DNA from: Acidobacteriota bacterium | GTDB lineage: Bacteria > Acidobacteriota > Terriglobia > Terriglobales > Acidobacteriaceae | Length of the DNA stretch: 32,200 nt | Assembly: GCA_003225495.1 (NCBI GenBank) | Contig: QIAJ01000100.1 | Location: 1-32,200, forward strand | Direction of reading: 5' to 3' | Part shown: positions 7,997 to 16,016 of the stretch, one piece after another | How positions within the stretch are numbered: position 1 is the stretch's first letter | Layout: each line of letters opens with the position of its first letter | Made by a program: the position numbers and the translations under genes | The notes under the pieces: generated by a model | What the model saw: the letters and a program-made list of their open reading frames with translations, nothing else | Told to the model about the DNA's origin: nothing | Databases searched by the model: none

Positions 7997-8028
7997 AACG
8001 GGGGAGAGAAATCTTCCCCGTTTTTCTT
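7997..8028 (+). terminator. Rho-independent terminator
   Basis: ACGGGG and CCCCGT arms, with further pairing inside, are followed by TTTTTCTTT. It begins 25 nt after the stop of the secreted protein gene. The following 285 bp up to the AMMECR1 gene end holds no visible gene. Confidence 0.85.
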
Positions 8029-8316
8029 TGAAGCAACAAAGAATAAGCAAGAAAGTGTGGCGGAGTGTCTGAGAAGATTCAATGGTTGGCGGCGAAAGGT
8101 TGACGGTCGCGCCGATTTACCGGTAGTAGATAATTTGCGAATTCCCTGGAATCATCGATCCAATCAGCACCAGCGCGGCAATTAAAACGGCTAATTCCAC
8201 AGAGTCCCCCGAAGAGAGCGTCCCCACGAACATACTTTACTGCACGAGACGCGCCAAATTACGTCAGTGTAAACCAGTGTGCTTCAAAGTGAGATGCGAA
8301 TTGCAATGCAGTGCCG

Positions 8317-8877
8317 CTACCAGGATCGGATTCCGTTGTCGCCGAAGATCTCAGCCGTAAAGGCTTCGAGAATGGCCCCGTTGCGCCAAGCGTCCGAGGG
8401 GAGACCAGCTTTGCGGCAAGTCTGGCCGAGGAAGGTTTCGCGGTCCCAGCCGCACTCCAAAGGGACCTGCGGCAGCAGCAACCCCCGATGCATGCCCAGC
8501 GACACCACCAAGCCGTGGAGGCCAACTTCTACCTGCTCGGGCTGAATCGGCGATACGCGAGAAAGTACGCTAAGGGACACCTCCAACTCGGTCGCTTCCT
8601 GCATGGTTACTGGATTGAAGCGGGAGTCATCGAAAGCAGCCGCGCGCGCGGTCTCTCCCACTGCCTGATAAAGCGGCACGATCGGCAGGGCATAGCCAAC
8701 GCATCCCCGAAGGTTCCCATGAAGATAAAGGGTAGTGAAGACCCCGCGAGGTTCAGAAAGACTAGCTAAGGGCTGCAGCGGAGCAAGCCGATTGGTGAAA
8801 GCCGAGAGGATCGATTCGTGAGCGATGCGCAGCAGGGTCTGACGCTGGTCCGGAGAGAATTCTGGAGGTGAGGACAT
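8317..8877 (-). CDS. AMMECR1-domain protein (AmmeMemoRadiSam protein A-like)
   Basis: The 186-residue product is a full-length AMMECR1 domain. The family signature LRGCVG is at 56-61 (GNLRGCVGY), followed by the expected conserved blocks FDDSRF, ELEVSLSVLS and the C-terminal GWDRETFLGQTCRKAGL. Members often sit with a Memo-like protein and a radical SAM enzyme (the AmmeMemoRadiSam set), whose joint function is unresolved. Neither partner is in this window. It begins 22 bp after the pgsA stop codon on the same strand and is probably co-transcribed with pgsA. The ribosome binding site is weak. Biochemical function is unknown. Confidence 0.88.
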   Translation of the reverse strand: MSSPPEFSPDQRQTLLRIAHESILSAFTNRLAPLQPLASLSEPRGVFTTLYLHGNLRGCVGYALPIVPLYQAVGETARAAAFDDSRFNPVTMQEATELEVSLSVLSRVSPIQPEQVEVGLHGLVVSLGMHRGLLLPQVPLECGWDRETFLGQTCRKAGLPSDAWRNGAILEAFTAEIFGDNGIRSW

Positions 8878-8899
8878 GGCTCGCGGCCCCCGCTCGCCG

Positions 8900-9556
8900 T
8901 CAGGTTTTTACAGCCTGGACATCGCGCTTCCTGCGCCGGGAAAGGACGAACGACCGCCTGCGGCGTTTCTCGGACTGGCGGTCGATCTTCGACCAGAAGG
9001 CGATAAAGTAATCACCAGCAGACACAAGCGACAACAGAACCATGTACCACACGGCGAGCAGTGCGATCCAATAGACAGGCAGGATGTAGAAGCTGAACAG
9101 GTGCCACTCGCGCCAGCGGTGGGCGAGAATTACGGCTACCACGGAAACGATCTGCACAAACATCTTGAACTTGCCCAGTTCGCTGGCCTCGATGGTGAAC
9201 CCTTCCGACGCCGCAATCGATCGCAAACCGCTCACTAGAAATTCGCGTCCAATGATGATCACCGCCATCCAGGCGGGCACCATAGCCGGATTGAACTGCA
9301 CCAGCGTGACGAAGGCAGCGGCGATCAAAAGCTTGTCAGCCAGCGGGTCGAGCAGCATACCCATGGTCGTGATCTGTCCCCGTTTGCGCGCCAGATAGCC
9401 ATCGATGCCATCCGTAATCGAGGCCAAAATGAACACGGTAGAGGCGAGCAGTTCCTTCTCCCCGTGTTCGCTGGAAAAGCGCGAACTGGAGAGAATCCAA
9501 ATGAGCAGCGGGATGCTTGCGATCCGGGTGAGCGTGATGGAGTTGGGAAGGTTCAC
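8900..9556 (-). CDS. pgsA: CDP-diacylglycerol--glycerol-3-phosphate 3-phosphatidyltransferase
   Basis: This enzyme makes phosphatidylglycerol phosphate from CDP-diacylglycerol and glycerol 3-phosphate in the inner membrane. The CDP-alcohol phosphotransferase motif is complete: D49, D52, G53, A56, R57, G66, D70 and D74 (DGIDGYLARKRG...GMLLDPLADK). Several hydrophobic segments follow, as expected, and the N-terminal NLPNSITLTRI is typical of PgsA. The 218 residues include a basic C-terminal tail (about 195-218) that is longer than in most PgsA proteins. The start is GTG with no strong Shine-Dalgarno sequence. It heads an apparent operon with the AMMECR1 gene. Confidence 0.92.
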   Translation of the reverse strand: MNLPNSITLTRIASIPLLIWILSSSRFSSEHGEKELLASTVFILASITDGIDGYLARKRGQITTMGMLLDPLADKLLIAAAFVTLVQFNPAMVPAWMAVIIIGREFLVSGLRSIAASEGFTIEASELGKFKMFVQIVSVVAVILAHRWREWHLFSFYILPVYWIALLAVWYMVLLSLVSAGDYFIAFWSKIDRQSEKRRRRSFVLSRRRKRDVQAVKT

Positions 9557-9675
9557 GCGATAGAAATTGACGCGCGTAAAGCGCAGCCATGCTGATTATC
9601 CCCCACCCGGAGGGCGAAGGCAACGGACAGACAACTTCCATCTGCATTGTGGACATGCGGGGTCCTGGACTAGAA

Positions 9676-9709
9676 CGCGCAGAGAATCTTATAAAGGCCA
9701 CTCTGCGCG
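9676..9709. repeat. Perfect 9-bp inverted repeat near the end of the ComEA-like gene
   Basis: CGCGCAGAG (9676-9684) and CTCTGCGCG (9701-9709) are separated by 16 bp. It lies 20 bp after the ComEA-like stop codon. It has no T-run, so it may be a factor-dependent terminator, an RNA-stabilising hairpin or a binding site between pgsA and this gene. Confidence 0.45.
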
Positions 9710-9729
9710 CTTACGCTTCCGATTTTCTA

Positions 9730-10047
9730 CTACTTCTGTTTGGCGATGATCTGGTCCTTGATTTTGTTGTAGGTGGCTTGGGGAATGATCTTCTTATGAA
9801 CCAGGTCGCTCTTTTTCGCGTAGGGACGCCCCTCGATTATCTTCTGCGAAAATTTCTCTCCGATACCGGGAAGTGCGTCCAGTTGATCCTTCGTAGCCGA
9901 ATTAATGTCCAACAGATTGCCCTTTGCGGTTTCCGCCGCGGGAGCAGGGGTTTTTGATTTGGCTTGGGCCTGAGCCAGGGCGCTGCTACTGATCAGGCTG
10001 ACCGCGAACAGAGCAATGAGGATGCTTGCAAGCAGGTTTTTGCGCAC
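9730..10047 (-). CDS. ComEA-like secreted helix-hairpin-helix protein
   Basis: The 105-residue product has a signal peptide or anchor (about 1-26), a short Ala/Pro linker, and one ComEA-type helix-hairpin-helix domain from about residue 44 ([19 protein letters not shown]...[20 protein letters not shown]). Such domains bind DNA without sequence specificity. ComEA captures DNA for uptake, so a periplasmic DNA-binding role is likely, but no other competence gene is present. The start is GTG with AAGGAG upstream. It lies 20 bp after the Lys/Ser-rich gene on the same strand, and the two are probably co-transcribed. Confidence 0.85.
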   Translation of the reverse strand: MRKNLLASILIALFAVSLISSSALAQAQAKSKTPAPAAETAKGNLLDINSATKDQLDALPGIGEKFSQKIIEGRPYAKKSDLVHKKIIPQATYNKIKDQIIAKQK

Positions 10048-10067
10048 GTCGATTCTCCTTTAGTCTT

Positions 10068-10976
10068 TTAGTCTTTCTGGGATTCTTTGTAGCCGGCGGC
10101 CTTGGCTTCAGCTTCGGTCATGAATTTTCCGCTTTTTGTCTTCCCGTACCAGCGTCCGCCTTTGTGGTAGATACCGCTATCCAGGTTGACCCAAACCTTG
10201 CCGCTGGATTGCGCAGCTGAAATCTCCGACGAATTTGCCGAGGTCGCCGCAGTGTTTGTCTTGTGCCGGGCGGGAACTTCTCCCGACGCGGAGGGAGCCA
10301 TCCCGGAATTTGAACTCGACGCAGCCGTGGTCGAAGCCGACGTCGAGTTAGCCGACGAACTGGCGGGTTGCTCATTCGCGGAATCGGCCGTTTTGGATTT
10401 CTTGCTCCGGGTCTTCTTCGGAGTTTCGTCAGCGGGGCTGGCATTCGCAGTCTGATCCGCGGCTGCAACGGAAGTTTTCTTCTTGCGGCTTTCCTTTGCC
10501 GTTCCGGAGTCCGCGGCGGCAGATGTGTCGGCAGCAGCGGTTTCCGGATTGGCCCCCGCACCCTTTTTCTTCCGGCTCTTCTTTGTCCCAGAGTCCGCGG
10601 CTGTCGAAGCGTCACTGGCGGCCGTCTCGGACGCGCTGGCGGATTTCGTCTTGCTCTTGCGCGATTTCTTGCTCGTGTCTGAAGCGCTGGTATCAGACGC
10701 GGTAGTGCTGGCGCTCGCATCTGTCTTTGACTTTGACTTTGACTTTTTCGTTTTCTTTGCAGGCTGATCGCTGGGAGTCGCAGCGGCATCGTCGGCGCCC
10801 GCCTGATCAGTCGTCTTGGCTTTCTTGGATTTCTTCTTTGACTTCTTGGTGGTGTCGGTGCTCGGAGTATCGCTCGAGTTCGACTGCGTCTGAGCGAGTG
10901 CAGGAGAAATCGAAATTGCGAACACGAGACACAGCGCAAGCGTCCACAACGTGATTTTCAGGTTAGGGGATTTCAT
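10068..10976 (-). CDS. Secreted Lys/Ser/Ala-rich low-complexity protein with conserved C-terminal motif
   Basis: The ATG at 10976 follows GAGGATGGT and opens a signal peptide (MKSPNLKITLWTLALCLVFA); a predicted promoter at 11023-11052 makes the longer frame unlikely. Of 302 residues, about 30-255 are a low-complexity stretch of KKSKKKSKK-type blocks alternating with Ser/Thr/Ala/Asp runs. The last 45 residues form a distinct module, VWVNLDSGIYHKGGRWYGKT followed by EAEAKAAGY. This looks like the small Ada-metal-binding-like or nuclease-tail motifs that usually hold Cys (YHCPG), but here the Cys is replaced by Lys. The basic linker could bind DNA or anionic polymers, which would suit the adjacent ComEA-like gene. 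Function is unknown. Confidence 0.7.
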   Translation of the reverse strand: MKSPNLKITLWTLALCLVFAISISPALAQTQSNSSDTPSTDTTKKSKKKSKKAKTTDQAGADDAAATPSDQPAKKTKKSKSKSKTDASASTTASDTSASDTSKKSRKSKTKSASASETAASDASTAADSGTKKSRKKKGAGANPETAAADTSAAADSGTAKESRKKKTSVAAADQTANASPADETPKKTRSKKSKTADSANEQPASSSANSTSASTTAASSSNSGMAPSASGEVPARHKTNTAATSANSSEISAAQSSGKVWVNLDSGIYHKGGRWYGKTKSGKFMTEAEAKAAGYKESQKD

Positions 10977-11022
10977 ACCATCCTCGATTTGGGAATTGGG
11001 GTCTCCACGAAGAGCGCGCGGC

Positions 11023-11052
11023 ATCATTGCACTGGCGGCAATCGGACGTCAA
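11023..11052 (-). promoter_or_regulatory. Possible promoter for the Lys/Ser-rich and ComEA-like genes
   Basis: On the minus strand TTGACG (11047-11052) and AATGAT (11023-11028) are separated by 18 bp. The predicted start of transcription lies about 40 nt upstream of the ATG at 10976. Confidence 0.4.
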
Positions 11053-11126
11053 TACAGTTAGTTCCGGTTCGAGGCCTGACGAGAGGCTTTCTGTTCATAA
11101 CAGCGTTTGTGCAGCAATTTCGACAG

Positions 11127-12392
11127 TTAGGCGTAAATCCCGCGCTGGCGGATGGTATATGCAACGCGATCGATCGCCAGCATGTAGGCCGCGATGCGAT
11201 TATTCACACCGTGAGTTTCGGCATAGCGGACGACATCGTCGAAGGCAGTAATCATGATGTCTTCCAGATGCTCGTTGACGACCGACTCCTTCCAGAAGTA
11301 GCCCTGCCTGTCCTGCACCCACTCGAAGTAAGAAGTGGTGACGCCGCCGGCGTTGGCCAGGATGTCGGGTATCACGAAAACTTTCTTATCGGACAAAATG
11401 TCGTCGGCGGCGGCGGTAGTGGGACCGTTCGCCCCCTCGGCGAGGATTTTGCATTTGACACGGTCCGCGTTCTGGCTGGTGATCTGGTTTTCCGTGGCGG
11501 CAGGGATAAGGATGTCACAGTCTACCAAGAGTAATTCCGCGGGATCGTACTTGTCAGCACCGGGGAAGCCGTGAATCGTGCCGTTCCGCTGGCGGAACTC
11601 CCAGAGCGATTCCACGTCGATGCCGTTCTTGTTGTAGAGTCCGCCGCCTACTTCGAGAATGCCGATGACTTTGTATCCCGCTTCTGCCATGAGGCGTGCG
11701 GCATTGGACCCAACATTGCCGAAACCCTGAATGATGACCCGCGTGGTTTCGCGGTTGAGGCCAAGTTTCTTGATAGCCTGTTCGCAGACGATCAAGACGC
11801 CACGCCCGGTAGCTTCGCGTCGTCCGCGCGATCCGCCGATATTGATGGGCTTGCCGGTTACGACCGCTGTCACTGTTTGACGCATGTGCATGGAGTAGGT
11901 GTCCATAATCCACGCCATGGTCTGCTCGTTCGTGTTCACGTCGGGAGCTGGAACGTCTTTTTCAGGGCCGATGAATTCAAATAATTCAGCAGTGTAGCGG
12001 CGGGTCATGCGCTCCAGTTCACCCATCGACATTTTGTGCGGATCGCAAATGATTCCGCCCTTGGCGCCACCGAAGGGAATGTTGACGACGGCGCATTTCC
12101 ACGTCATCCAACTGGCAAGGGCTCGTACTTCGTCGAGATTTACGTCCGGCGCATAGCGCAGGCCACCCTTGGCTGGCCCGCGGGCAATGGAGTGCTGCAC
12201 CCGAAAACCGGTAAACACTTCCAGATGACCGTCATCCATCATCACCGGGATATGAACGATAATTTCGCGGCTCGGACTACGAAGAACCTTCCAGAGACCT
12301 TCATCTAAATTAAGTTTGTGGGCGGCCAGGTCAAAGCGCGCAGCTTGCGCCTCCCACGGATTAGTTTCCTGTTCAAGATCGACGGTCTTCAT
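11127..12392 (-). CDS. gdhA: Glutamate dehydrogenase (Glu/Leu/Phe/Val family)
   Basis: The enzyme interconverts glutamate and 2-oxoglutarate plus ammonia with NAD(P). The 421-residue product, from the ATG at 12392 after GGAGAC, has the family length. Substrate and catalytic lysines are visible at K75 (GPAKGG), K99 (TWKCAV) and K111 (PFGGAKGG, the catalytic one). The nucleotide-binding motif [10 protein letters not shown] lies near 225, and the C-terminal domain shows PAATENQI and [13 protein letters not shown] promoter at 12448-12476 excludes the longer upstream frame. Cofactor preference (NAD or NADP) is not clear from the sequence. The gene appears to be transcribed alone. Confidence 0.95.
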   Translation of the reverse strand: MKTVDLEQETNPWEAQAARFDLAAHKLNLDEGLWKVLRSPSREIIVHIPVMMDDGHLEVFTGFRVQHSIARGPAKGGLRYAPDVNLDEVRALASWMTWKCAVVNIPFGGAKGGIICDPHKMSMGELERMTRRYTAELFEFIGPEKDVPAPDVNTNEQTMAWIMDTYSMHMRQTVTAVVTGKPINIGGSRGRREATGRGVLIVCEQAIKKLGLNRETTRVIIQGFGNVGSNAARLMAEAGYKVIGILEVGGGLYNKNGIDVESLWEFRQRNGTIHGFPGADKYDPAELLLVDCDILIPAATENQITSQNADRVKCKILAEGANGPTTAAADDILSDKKVFVIPDILANAGGVTTSYFEWVQDRQGYFWKESVVNEHLEDIMITAFDDVVRYAETHGVNNRIAAYMLAIDRVAYTIRQRGIYA

Positions 12393-12447
12393 AAAGTCTC
12401 CGGATGATTGCGGTTCGGGCAGCGCCCCTTTGGAGCGGGCCTCGCAA

Positions 12448-12476
12448 AGTATATGGCTGCCCGACAGGCTAGGCAA
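12448..12476 (-). promoter_or_regulatory. Predicted sigma-70-type promoter of gdhA
   Basis: On the minus strand TTGCCT (12471-12476) and TATACT (12448-12453) are separated by exactly 17 bp. The predicted leader to the ATG at 12392 is about 49 nt. Confidence 0.6.
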
Positions 12477-12569
12477 GCGGCCGATGGCACGTAAGGTACG
12501 TAGTTGCTATGAGGTTGCTAGGACGTCGAGGAGTGACCTTCGCCGCGGGTGCCGATACGAATTTTCCTT

Positions 12570-13394
12570 TTATCCCTTTTCGGAGACATATAGAAATCGC
12601 GAAAGCCTTCCTTCTCTCGCAACGCGGGAGGCGACCTTGAAGAATTCCTGCTGACCTTCGTAGCTCTGATCGCCTTCGATCTCGCGCAAGGCAGGTTCAC
12701 GCGCGGCGCGCGCGGCACCGCGTCGTTCGGCAATTACAGCCATGTTGCGAGTAACGTCTTCGCGGACCAGTAACCGCAGCCCTGCTTGCGCGATGATGCT
12801 GTCGTCGTAGCCGGACGGAACAAAGAGAAAAAATCCAATAGAGCTGCGGACGGCGATTTCGTCGGCGGTCAGCGGTCCGGTGAGAGTAATGGGATCGGTG
12901 AAGAGCAGCCGCCCGCATGGCTTCAGCAAACGTGACCAGTCGGCGAGAACGCGCGGCCGATTGGGCAGGTGATTGATCGCATCGATGCACACGATCGCAT
13001 CGAAGCTCGCGTCGGAAAATGGCAGTGGCGCAGTGGCGTCAGCGACTTGAAACTTCGCACGCTCTGACAGGCCGCGCTGAGATGAGAGCGAGGTCGCTGT
13101 CGTGATGGCCTGCTCGTGAACGTCCACGCCAACCACGGAGCAGCCAGTGCGCTCAGCAATGCGAAGCACCGGTCCGCCTGATCCGCAAGCGATGTCGAGC
13201 AGCGTCTTGCCAGCGCAGAGGTTGAGCATAGGCAAGAATCTGTCCTGCTCGTCGGCTGTGATCCAGCTGCTTTGACCGATGTCTTCGCCGAAGGCGTCGC
13301 GACGAATTTGGGCATAGAGATCGGTCTGAAAGTTGCCGTAGTTGGCGTCATAGTGGCGGCTGGAAGCCCGCGGGTTGGGAACTGCTTCGCTCAC
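12570..13394 (-). CDS. SAM-dependent methyltransferase (class I)
   Basis: The 274-residue product has a Rossmann-type methyltransferase core. Motif I is LLDIACGSGGPVL (about 65-77), an acidic residue ends strand 2 (VVGVDVHEQ), motif II is FDAIVCIDAINHL and motif III is LLKPCGRLLFTDP. The N-terminus (YDANYGNFQTDLY) and the overall layout recall UbiE/COQ5-like and small-molecule N- or C-methyltransferases; the substrate cannot be named. It is transcribed divergently from trpE with about 96 bp between the start codons, so the two genes may share a control region. The end of the gene overlaps no other gene. Confidence 0.85.
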   Translation of the reverse strand: MSEAVPNPRASSRHYDANYGNFQTDLYAQIRRDAFGEDIGQSSWITADEQDRFLPMLNLCAGKTLLDIACGSGGPVLRIAERTGCSVVGVDVHEQAITTATSLSSQRGLSERAKFQVADATAPLPFSDASFDAIVCIDAINHLPNRPRVLADWSRLLKPCGRLLFTDPITLTGPLTADEIAVRSSIGFFLFVPSGYDDSIIAQAGLRLLVREDVTRNMAVIAERRGAARAAREPALREIEGDQSYEGQQEFFKVASRVAREGRLSRFLYVSEKG

Positions 13395-13466
13395 CTCGGC
13401 TCCGTCGAGTCCATTGGTTTGCCGCCCTCGCTTCGTTGAAACTCGTCGAGCATTGTACCGCTTCCC

Positions 13467-13472
13467 TATAAT
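13467..13472 (+). promoter_or_regulatory. -10 box of a possible trpE promoter
   Basis: A perfect TATAAT ends 18 bp before the trpE start codon, giving a very short leader. No good -35 box is at 16-18 bp. The short leader leaves no room for a trp attenuator or leader peptide. Confidence 0.4.
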
Positions 13473-13490
13473 GGAAACCCTGGAAGCGCA

Positions 13491-14984
13491 ATGATCCGAC
13501 CTGACCTAAAAGAATTTTCCCGGCTGGCGCGCACAGCAACGCTGGTGCCGGTGGTGAAATCCATCTCGGCCGATCTGCTGACGCCGGTATCGGCATTTCT
13601 GGCTATTGCCGAAGACGAACCCGACGCATTCCTGCTGGAGTCGGTCGAGGGTGGAGAGAAGATCGGACGTTACACGTTTTTGGGGGTGCGTCCATTCCTG
13701 CGGCTGGAGTCGCGCGGGTCGCAAATCAAAATCGAACGCGGTCGCAAAGTGGAGCAGCGCACAGGCGACATTTTTCAGGTGATGAAGGAATTGCTTCGCG
13801 CCCACCGTCCCGCCGCGATCGAAGGCCTGCCTCCATTTACGGCGGGCGCCGTTGGATATTGCGCTTATGACATCGTGCGGCGCCTGGAAAGTATCGGTTC
13901 ACATGCGAAAGACGATCTCGATGTGCCCGATTGCGTGCTCATGTTTTTCGACCGCGTGCTGGCCTTCGACCATCTCCGGCACCAGATTCACATCGTGGCT
14001 TCTGCCGATGTGAGCCGCGACTCTCCCGAGCGCGCGTATACCAAGTCGTTAACGGAGATCGCGCGGATCGAGAAAAAGCTCGCCGTGGGATTCAGGTCGG
14101 CGCACTGGCGCAAAGCGGTTAAACGATCAAAGCTCAAAGTGCGTCCACAGACTCCGAAGAAGAGGTATCTCGACGGCGTGCGGCAGGCTAAGGAATACAT
14201 TGCAGCGGGAGACATCTTCCAGGTCGTGCTTTCGCAGCGCTGGGATTTCGAACCGGAGGTGGCGCCCTTTGATTTATACCGCGCGCTGCGCACCGTGAAC
14301 CCGTCGCCCTACATGTTCTTTCTTCGCTTCGGCGCCACAGCCAAACAATCGGGAATGCATGTGCTCGGCTCGTCGCCGGAAATGCTGGTGCGGGTAAGCG
14401 GCCGGAAGCTGGAATATCGTCCGATTGCGGGCACGCATCGCCGCGGCCGCGATGAAGCGGCCGATGCGGCGCTCGAAAAGAAGATGCGCGAAGATGAAAA
14501 GGAGCGTGCCGAGCATGTGATGCTGGTTGACCTCGGTCGTAATGATCTAGGCCGCGTCAGTGAATACGGCTCAGTCAAGGTTCGCGACCTGATGTTTGTG
14601 GAGCGTTATTCGCACGTCATGCATCTGGTGTCGGCGCTCGAAGGCCGGCTGCGTCCCGGGCTCGATGCCATCGACGCATTCGCGGCCTGCTTCCCGGCGG
14701 GAACTCTGAGTGGCGCCCCCAAGGTACGAGCCATGCAGATCATCGAAGAGTTGGAGCCGACCCGGCGCGGCATCTACGGTGGCGGCGTTCTGTATGCAGA
14801 CTTCGCGGGCAATCTGGATTCCTGCATCACGATCCGCACGCTCGTCATGAAGGGCAAGCAGGCTTATTTGCAGGCGGGCGGCGGCATTGTGGCGGATTCC
14901 GATCCGCAAAGCGAGTTTGAGGAGACGGAGAACAAGGCGAAAGCCGTGCTGCGGGCGGTGGAGATGGCGCGCTCAGGGATGTAA
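13491..14984 (+). CDS. trpE: Anthranilate synthase component I
   Basis: This subunit converts chorismate to anthranilate, using ammonia delivered by the glutamine amidotransferase partner (TrpG). The 497-residue length is typical. The tryptophan feedback-site motif LLES is at 48-51. The chorismate-binding domain (about 220-490) contains GDIFQVVLSQRW, PIAGTHRRGRD, HVMLVDLGRNDLGRVS and FPAGTLSGAPKVRAM, all diagnostic of TrpE. A perfect TATAAT lies just upstream. A cupin gene follows by 22 bp, and trpG (15367-15945) runs convergently on the other strand, an uncommon arrangement for partner subunits. Confidence 0.94.
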   Translation: MIRPDLKEFSRLARTATLVPVVKSISADLLTPVSAFLAIAEDEPDAFLLESVEGGEKIGRYTFLGVRPFLRLESRGSQIKIERGRKVEQRTGDIFQVMKELLRAHRPAAIEGLPPFTAGAVGYCAYDIVRRLESIGSHAKDDLDVPDCVLMFFDRVLAFDHLRHQIHIVASADVSRDSPERAYTKSLTEIARIEKKLAVGFRSAHWRKAVKRSKLKVRPQTPKKRYLDGVRQAKEYIAAGDIFQVVLSQRWDFEPEVAPFDLYRALRTVNPSPYMFFLRFGATAKQSGMHVLGSSPEMLVRVSGRKLEYRPIAGTHRRGRDEAADAALEKKMREDEKERAEHVMLVDLGRNDLGRVSEYGSVKVRDLMFVERYSHVMHLVSALEGRLRPGLDAIDAFAACFPAGTLSGAPKVRAMQIIEELEPTRRGIYGGGVLYADFAGNLDSCITIRTLVMKGKQAYLQAGGGIVADSDPQSEFEETENKAKAVLRAVEMARSGM

Positions 14985-15006
14985 AGCGTCATGAGGAGAG
15001 TGAAGA

Positions 15007-15366
15007 ATGCTCGATGTAATTCTCAAACGTTTTGAACAGCCGGATGAGATTGGCAATTTCCCGAAAGGAAAGTTTGAGCTGATCCAGATTGGCGGAATGA
15101 CGATTGGGCGCGCAACCTACGAGCCGGGATGGAAATGGTCCACCGACGTTGGGGCTGCGACTGGCGCGAAGATGTGCTCGGTGGAACATGTCGGGATGGT
15201 CGTCTCGGGAAAAGCGACGGCGGCGATGGAGGATGGCCGCGTCATCGAGATGAAGGCCGGCGATGTTTTCTACACCGCACCCGGACACGACAGTTGGGTT
15301 GTGGGAAATGAGCCTTATGTGTCGCTCCATTTCCTGGGGGCGGAGAAATATGCCGCCAAGAAATAG
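15007..15366 (+). CDS. Small cupin-domain protein
   Basis: The 119-residue product is a single cupin barrel: strands run through GWKWSTDVG, CSVEHVGMVVSGKATAAMEDG and the second motif AGDVFYTAPGHDSWVVG. The metal-binding set is partial: His in VEHVG, Glu in the ATAAMEDG stretch and His in PGHDSW are candidates. Function cannot be assigned. AGGAGAG upstream supports the ATG. It sits 22 bp after trpE on the same strand and is probably co-transcribed. Its TAG stop abuts the complementary stop of trpG without any gap. Confidence 0.82.
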   Translation: MLDVILKRFEQPDEIGNFPKGKFELIQIGGMTIGRATYEPGWKWSTDVGAATGAKMCSVEHVGMVVSGKATAAMEDGRVIEMKAGDVFYTAPGHDSWVVGNEPYVSLHFLGAEKYAAKK

Positions 15367-15369
15367 CTA
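15364..15369. other. Abutting convergent stop codons (TAGCTA palindrome)
   Basis: The TAG of the cupin gene (15364-15366) and the TAG of trpG (15369-15367 on the minus strand) form one palindrome. No intergenic terminator fits between them, so each transcript must run into the opposite gene. Confidence 0.9.
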
Positions 15370-15945
15370 ACCGACAGATAGAAAGTTCTTCACTAACTTT
15401 TTTCCTTGATCGGTAAGAACACTCTCCGGATGGAACTGAACACCTTCGACCGGAAATTGACGATGCCTTAGTCCCATGATTACGCGGGACCCGTCTTTAT
15501 CAGTGGTCCATGCACTGACTGTGAGTTCTTCCGGCAGACTGTTTTCCTCCACTATGAGAGAGTGGTAGCGGGTTGCGGTCATGGGGGAGGAGAGTCCGCG
15601 AAAGATGGTCTCGCCGTCATGCTCGACCTCGCTGGTCTTGCCGTGCATCAGGTTCTTTGCGCGGACGACTTTCCCGCCAAAGGCCGCGCCCAGCGCCTGA
15701 TGTCCAAGGCAGACTCCCAGCAGAGGAACCTTTCCCGCGAAGTGGCGGATCAGGTCGATGCTGATGCCGGCGTCCTGTGGAGTGCACGGGCCGGGCGAAA
15801 TGAGAATGCGCTCCGGCCGCATTGCCTCGATTTCTCCGACAGTTGTCTGATCGTTGCGGCGGACTACGACTTCAGCGCCCAGTTCTCCGAGATACTGGAC
15901 GAGGTTGTAGGTAAACGAGTCGTAGTTGTCAAGGACGAAGACCAC
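15367..15945 (-). CDS. trpG: Glutamine amidotransferase of anthranilate/aminodeoxychorismate synthase
   Basis: The class I glutamine amidotransferase releases ammonia from glutamine for the chorismate-using partner. The 192 residues carry the full triad: nucleophile C79 (GVCLGHQ), H172 and E174 (FHPESVLT), plus the oxyanion region [11 protein letters not shown] at 50-60 and the TrpG/PabA-type [18 protein letters not shown] start. The GTG at 15945 gives the correct N-terminus, although no Shine-Dalgarno sequence is obvious. TrpG and PabA cannot be told apart by sequence alone, and it may serve both trpE and a PabB elsewhere. It lies 71 bp downstream of the NmrA-like gene on the same strand and convergent with trpE-cupin. 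Confidence 0.93.
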   Translation of the reverse strand: MVFVLDNYDSFTYNLVQYLGELGAEVVVRRNDQTTVGEIEAMRPERILISPGPCTPQDAGISIDLIRHFAGKVPLLGVCLGHQALGAAFGGKVVRAKNLMHGKTSEVEHDGETIFRGLSSPMTATRYHSLIVEENSLPEELTVSAWTTDKDGSRVIMGLRHRQFPVEGVQFHPESVLTDQGKKLVKNFLSVG

Positions 15946-16016
15946 AAGGCTATTTTAGCTGCAATCGAAGAGGCAATCTATCTCGGCGCCGCAGCGTAAC
16001 GACCCGTTCAACCCGT

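Noticed and set aside
10118-10939. Long Arg/Pro-rich minus-strand open frame
   Set aside because: It is a shifted-frame shadow of the Lys/Ser/Ala-rich gene, whose AAG/TCC-type codons suppress stops in other frames.
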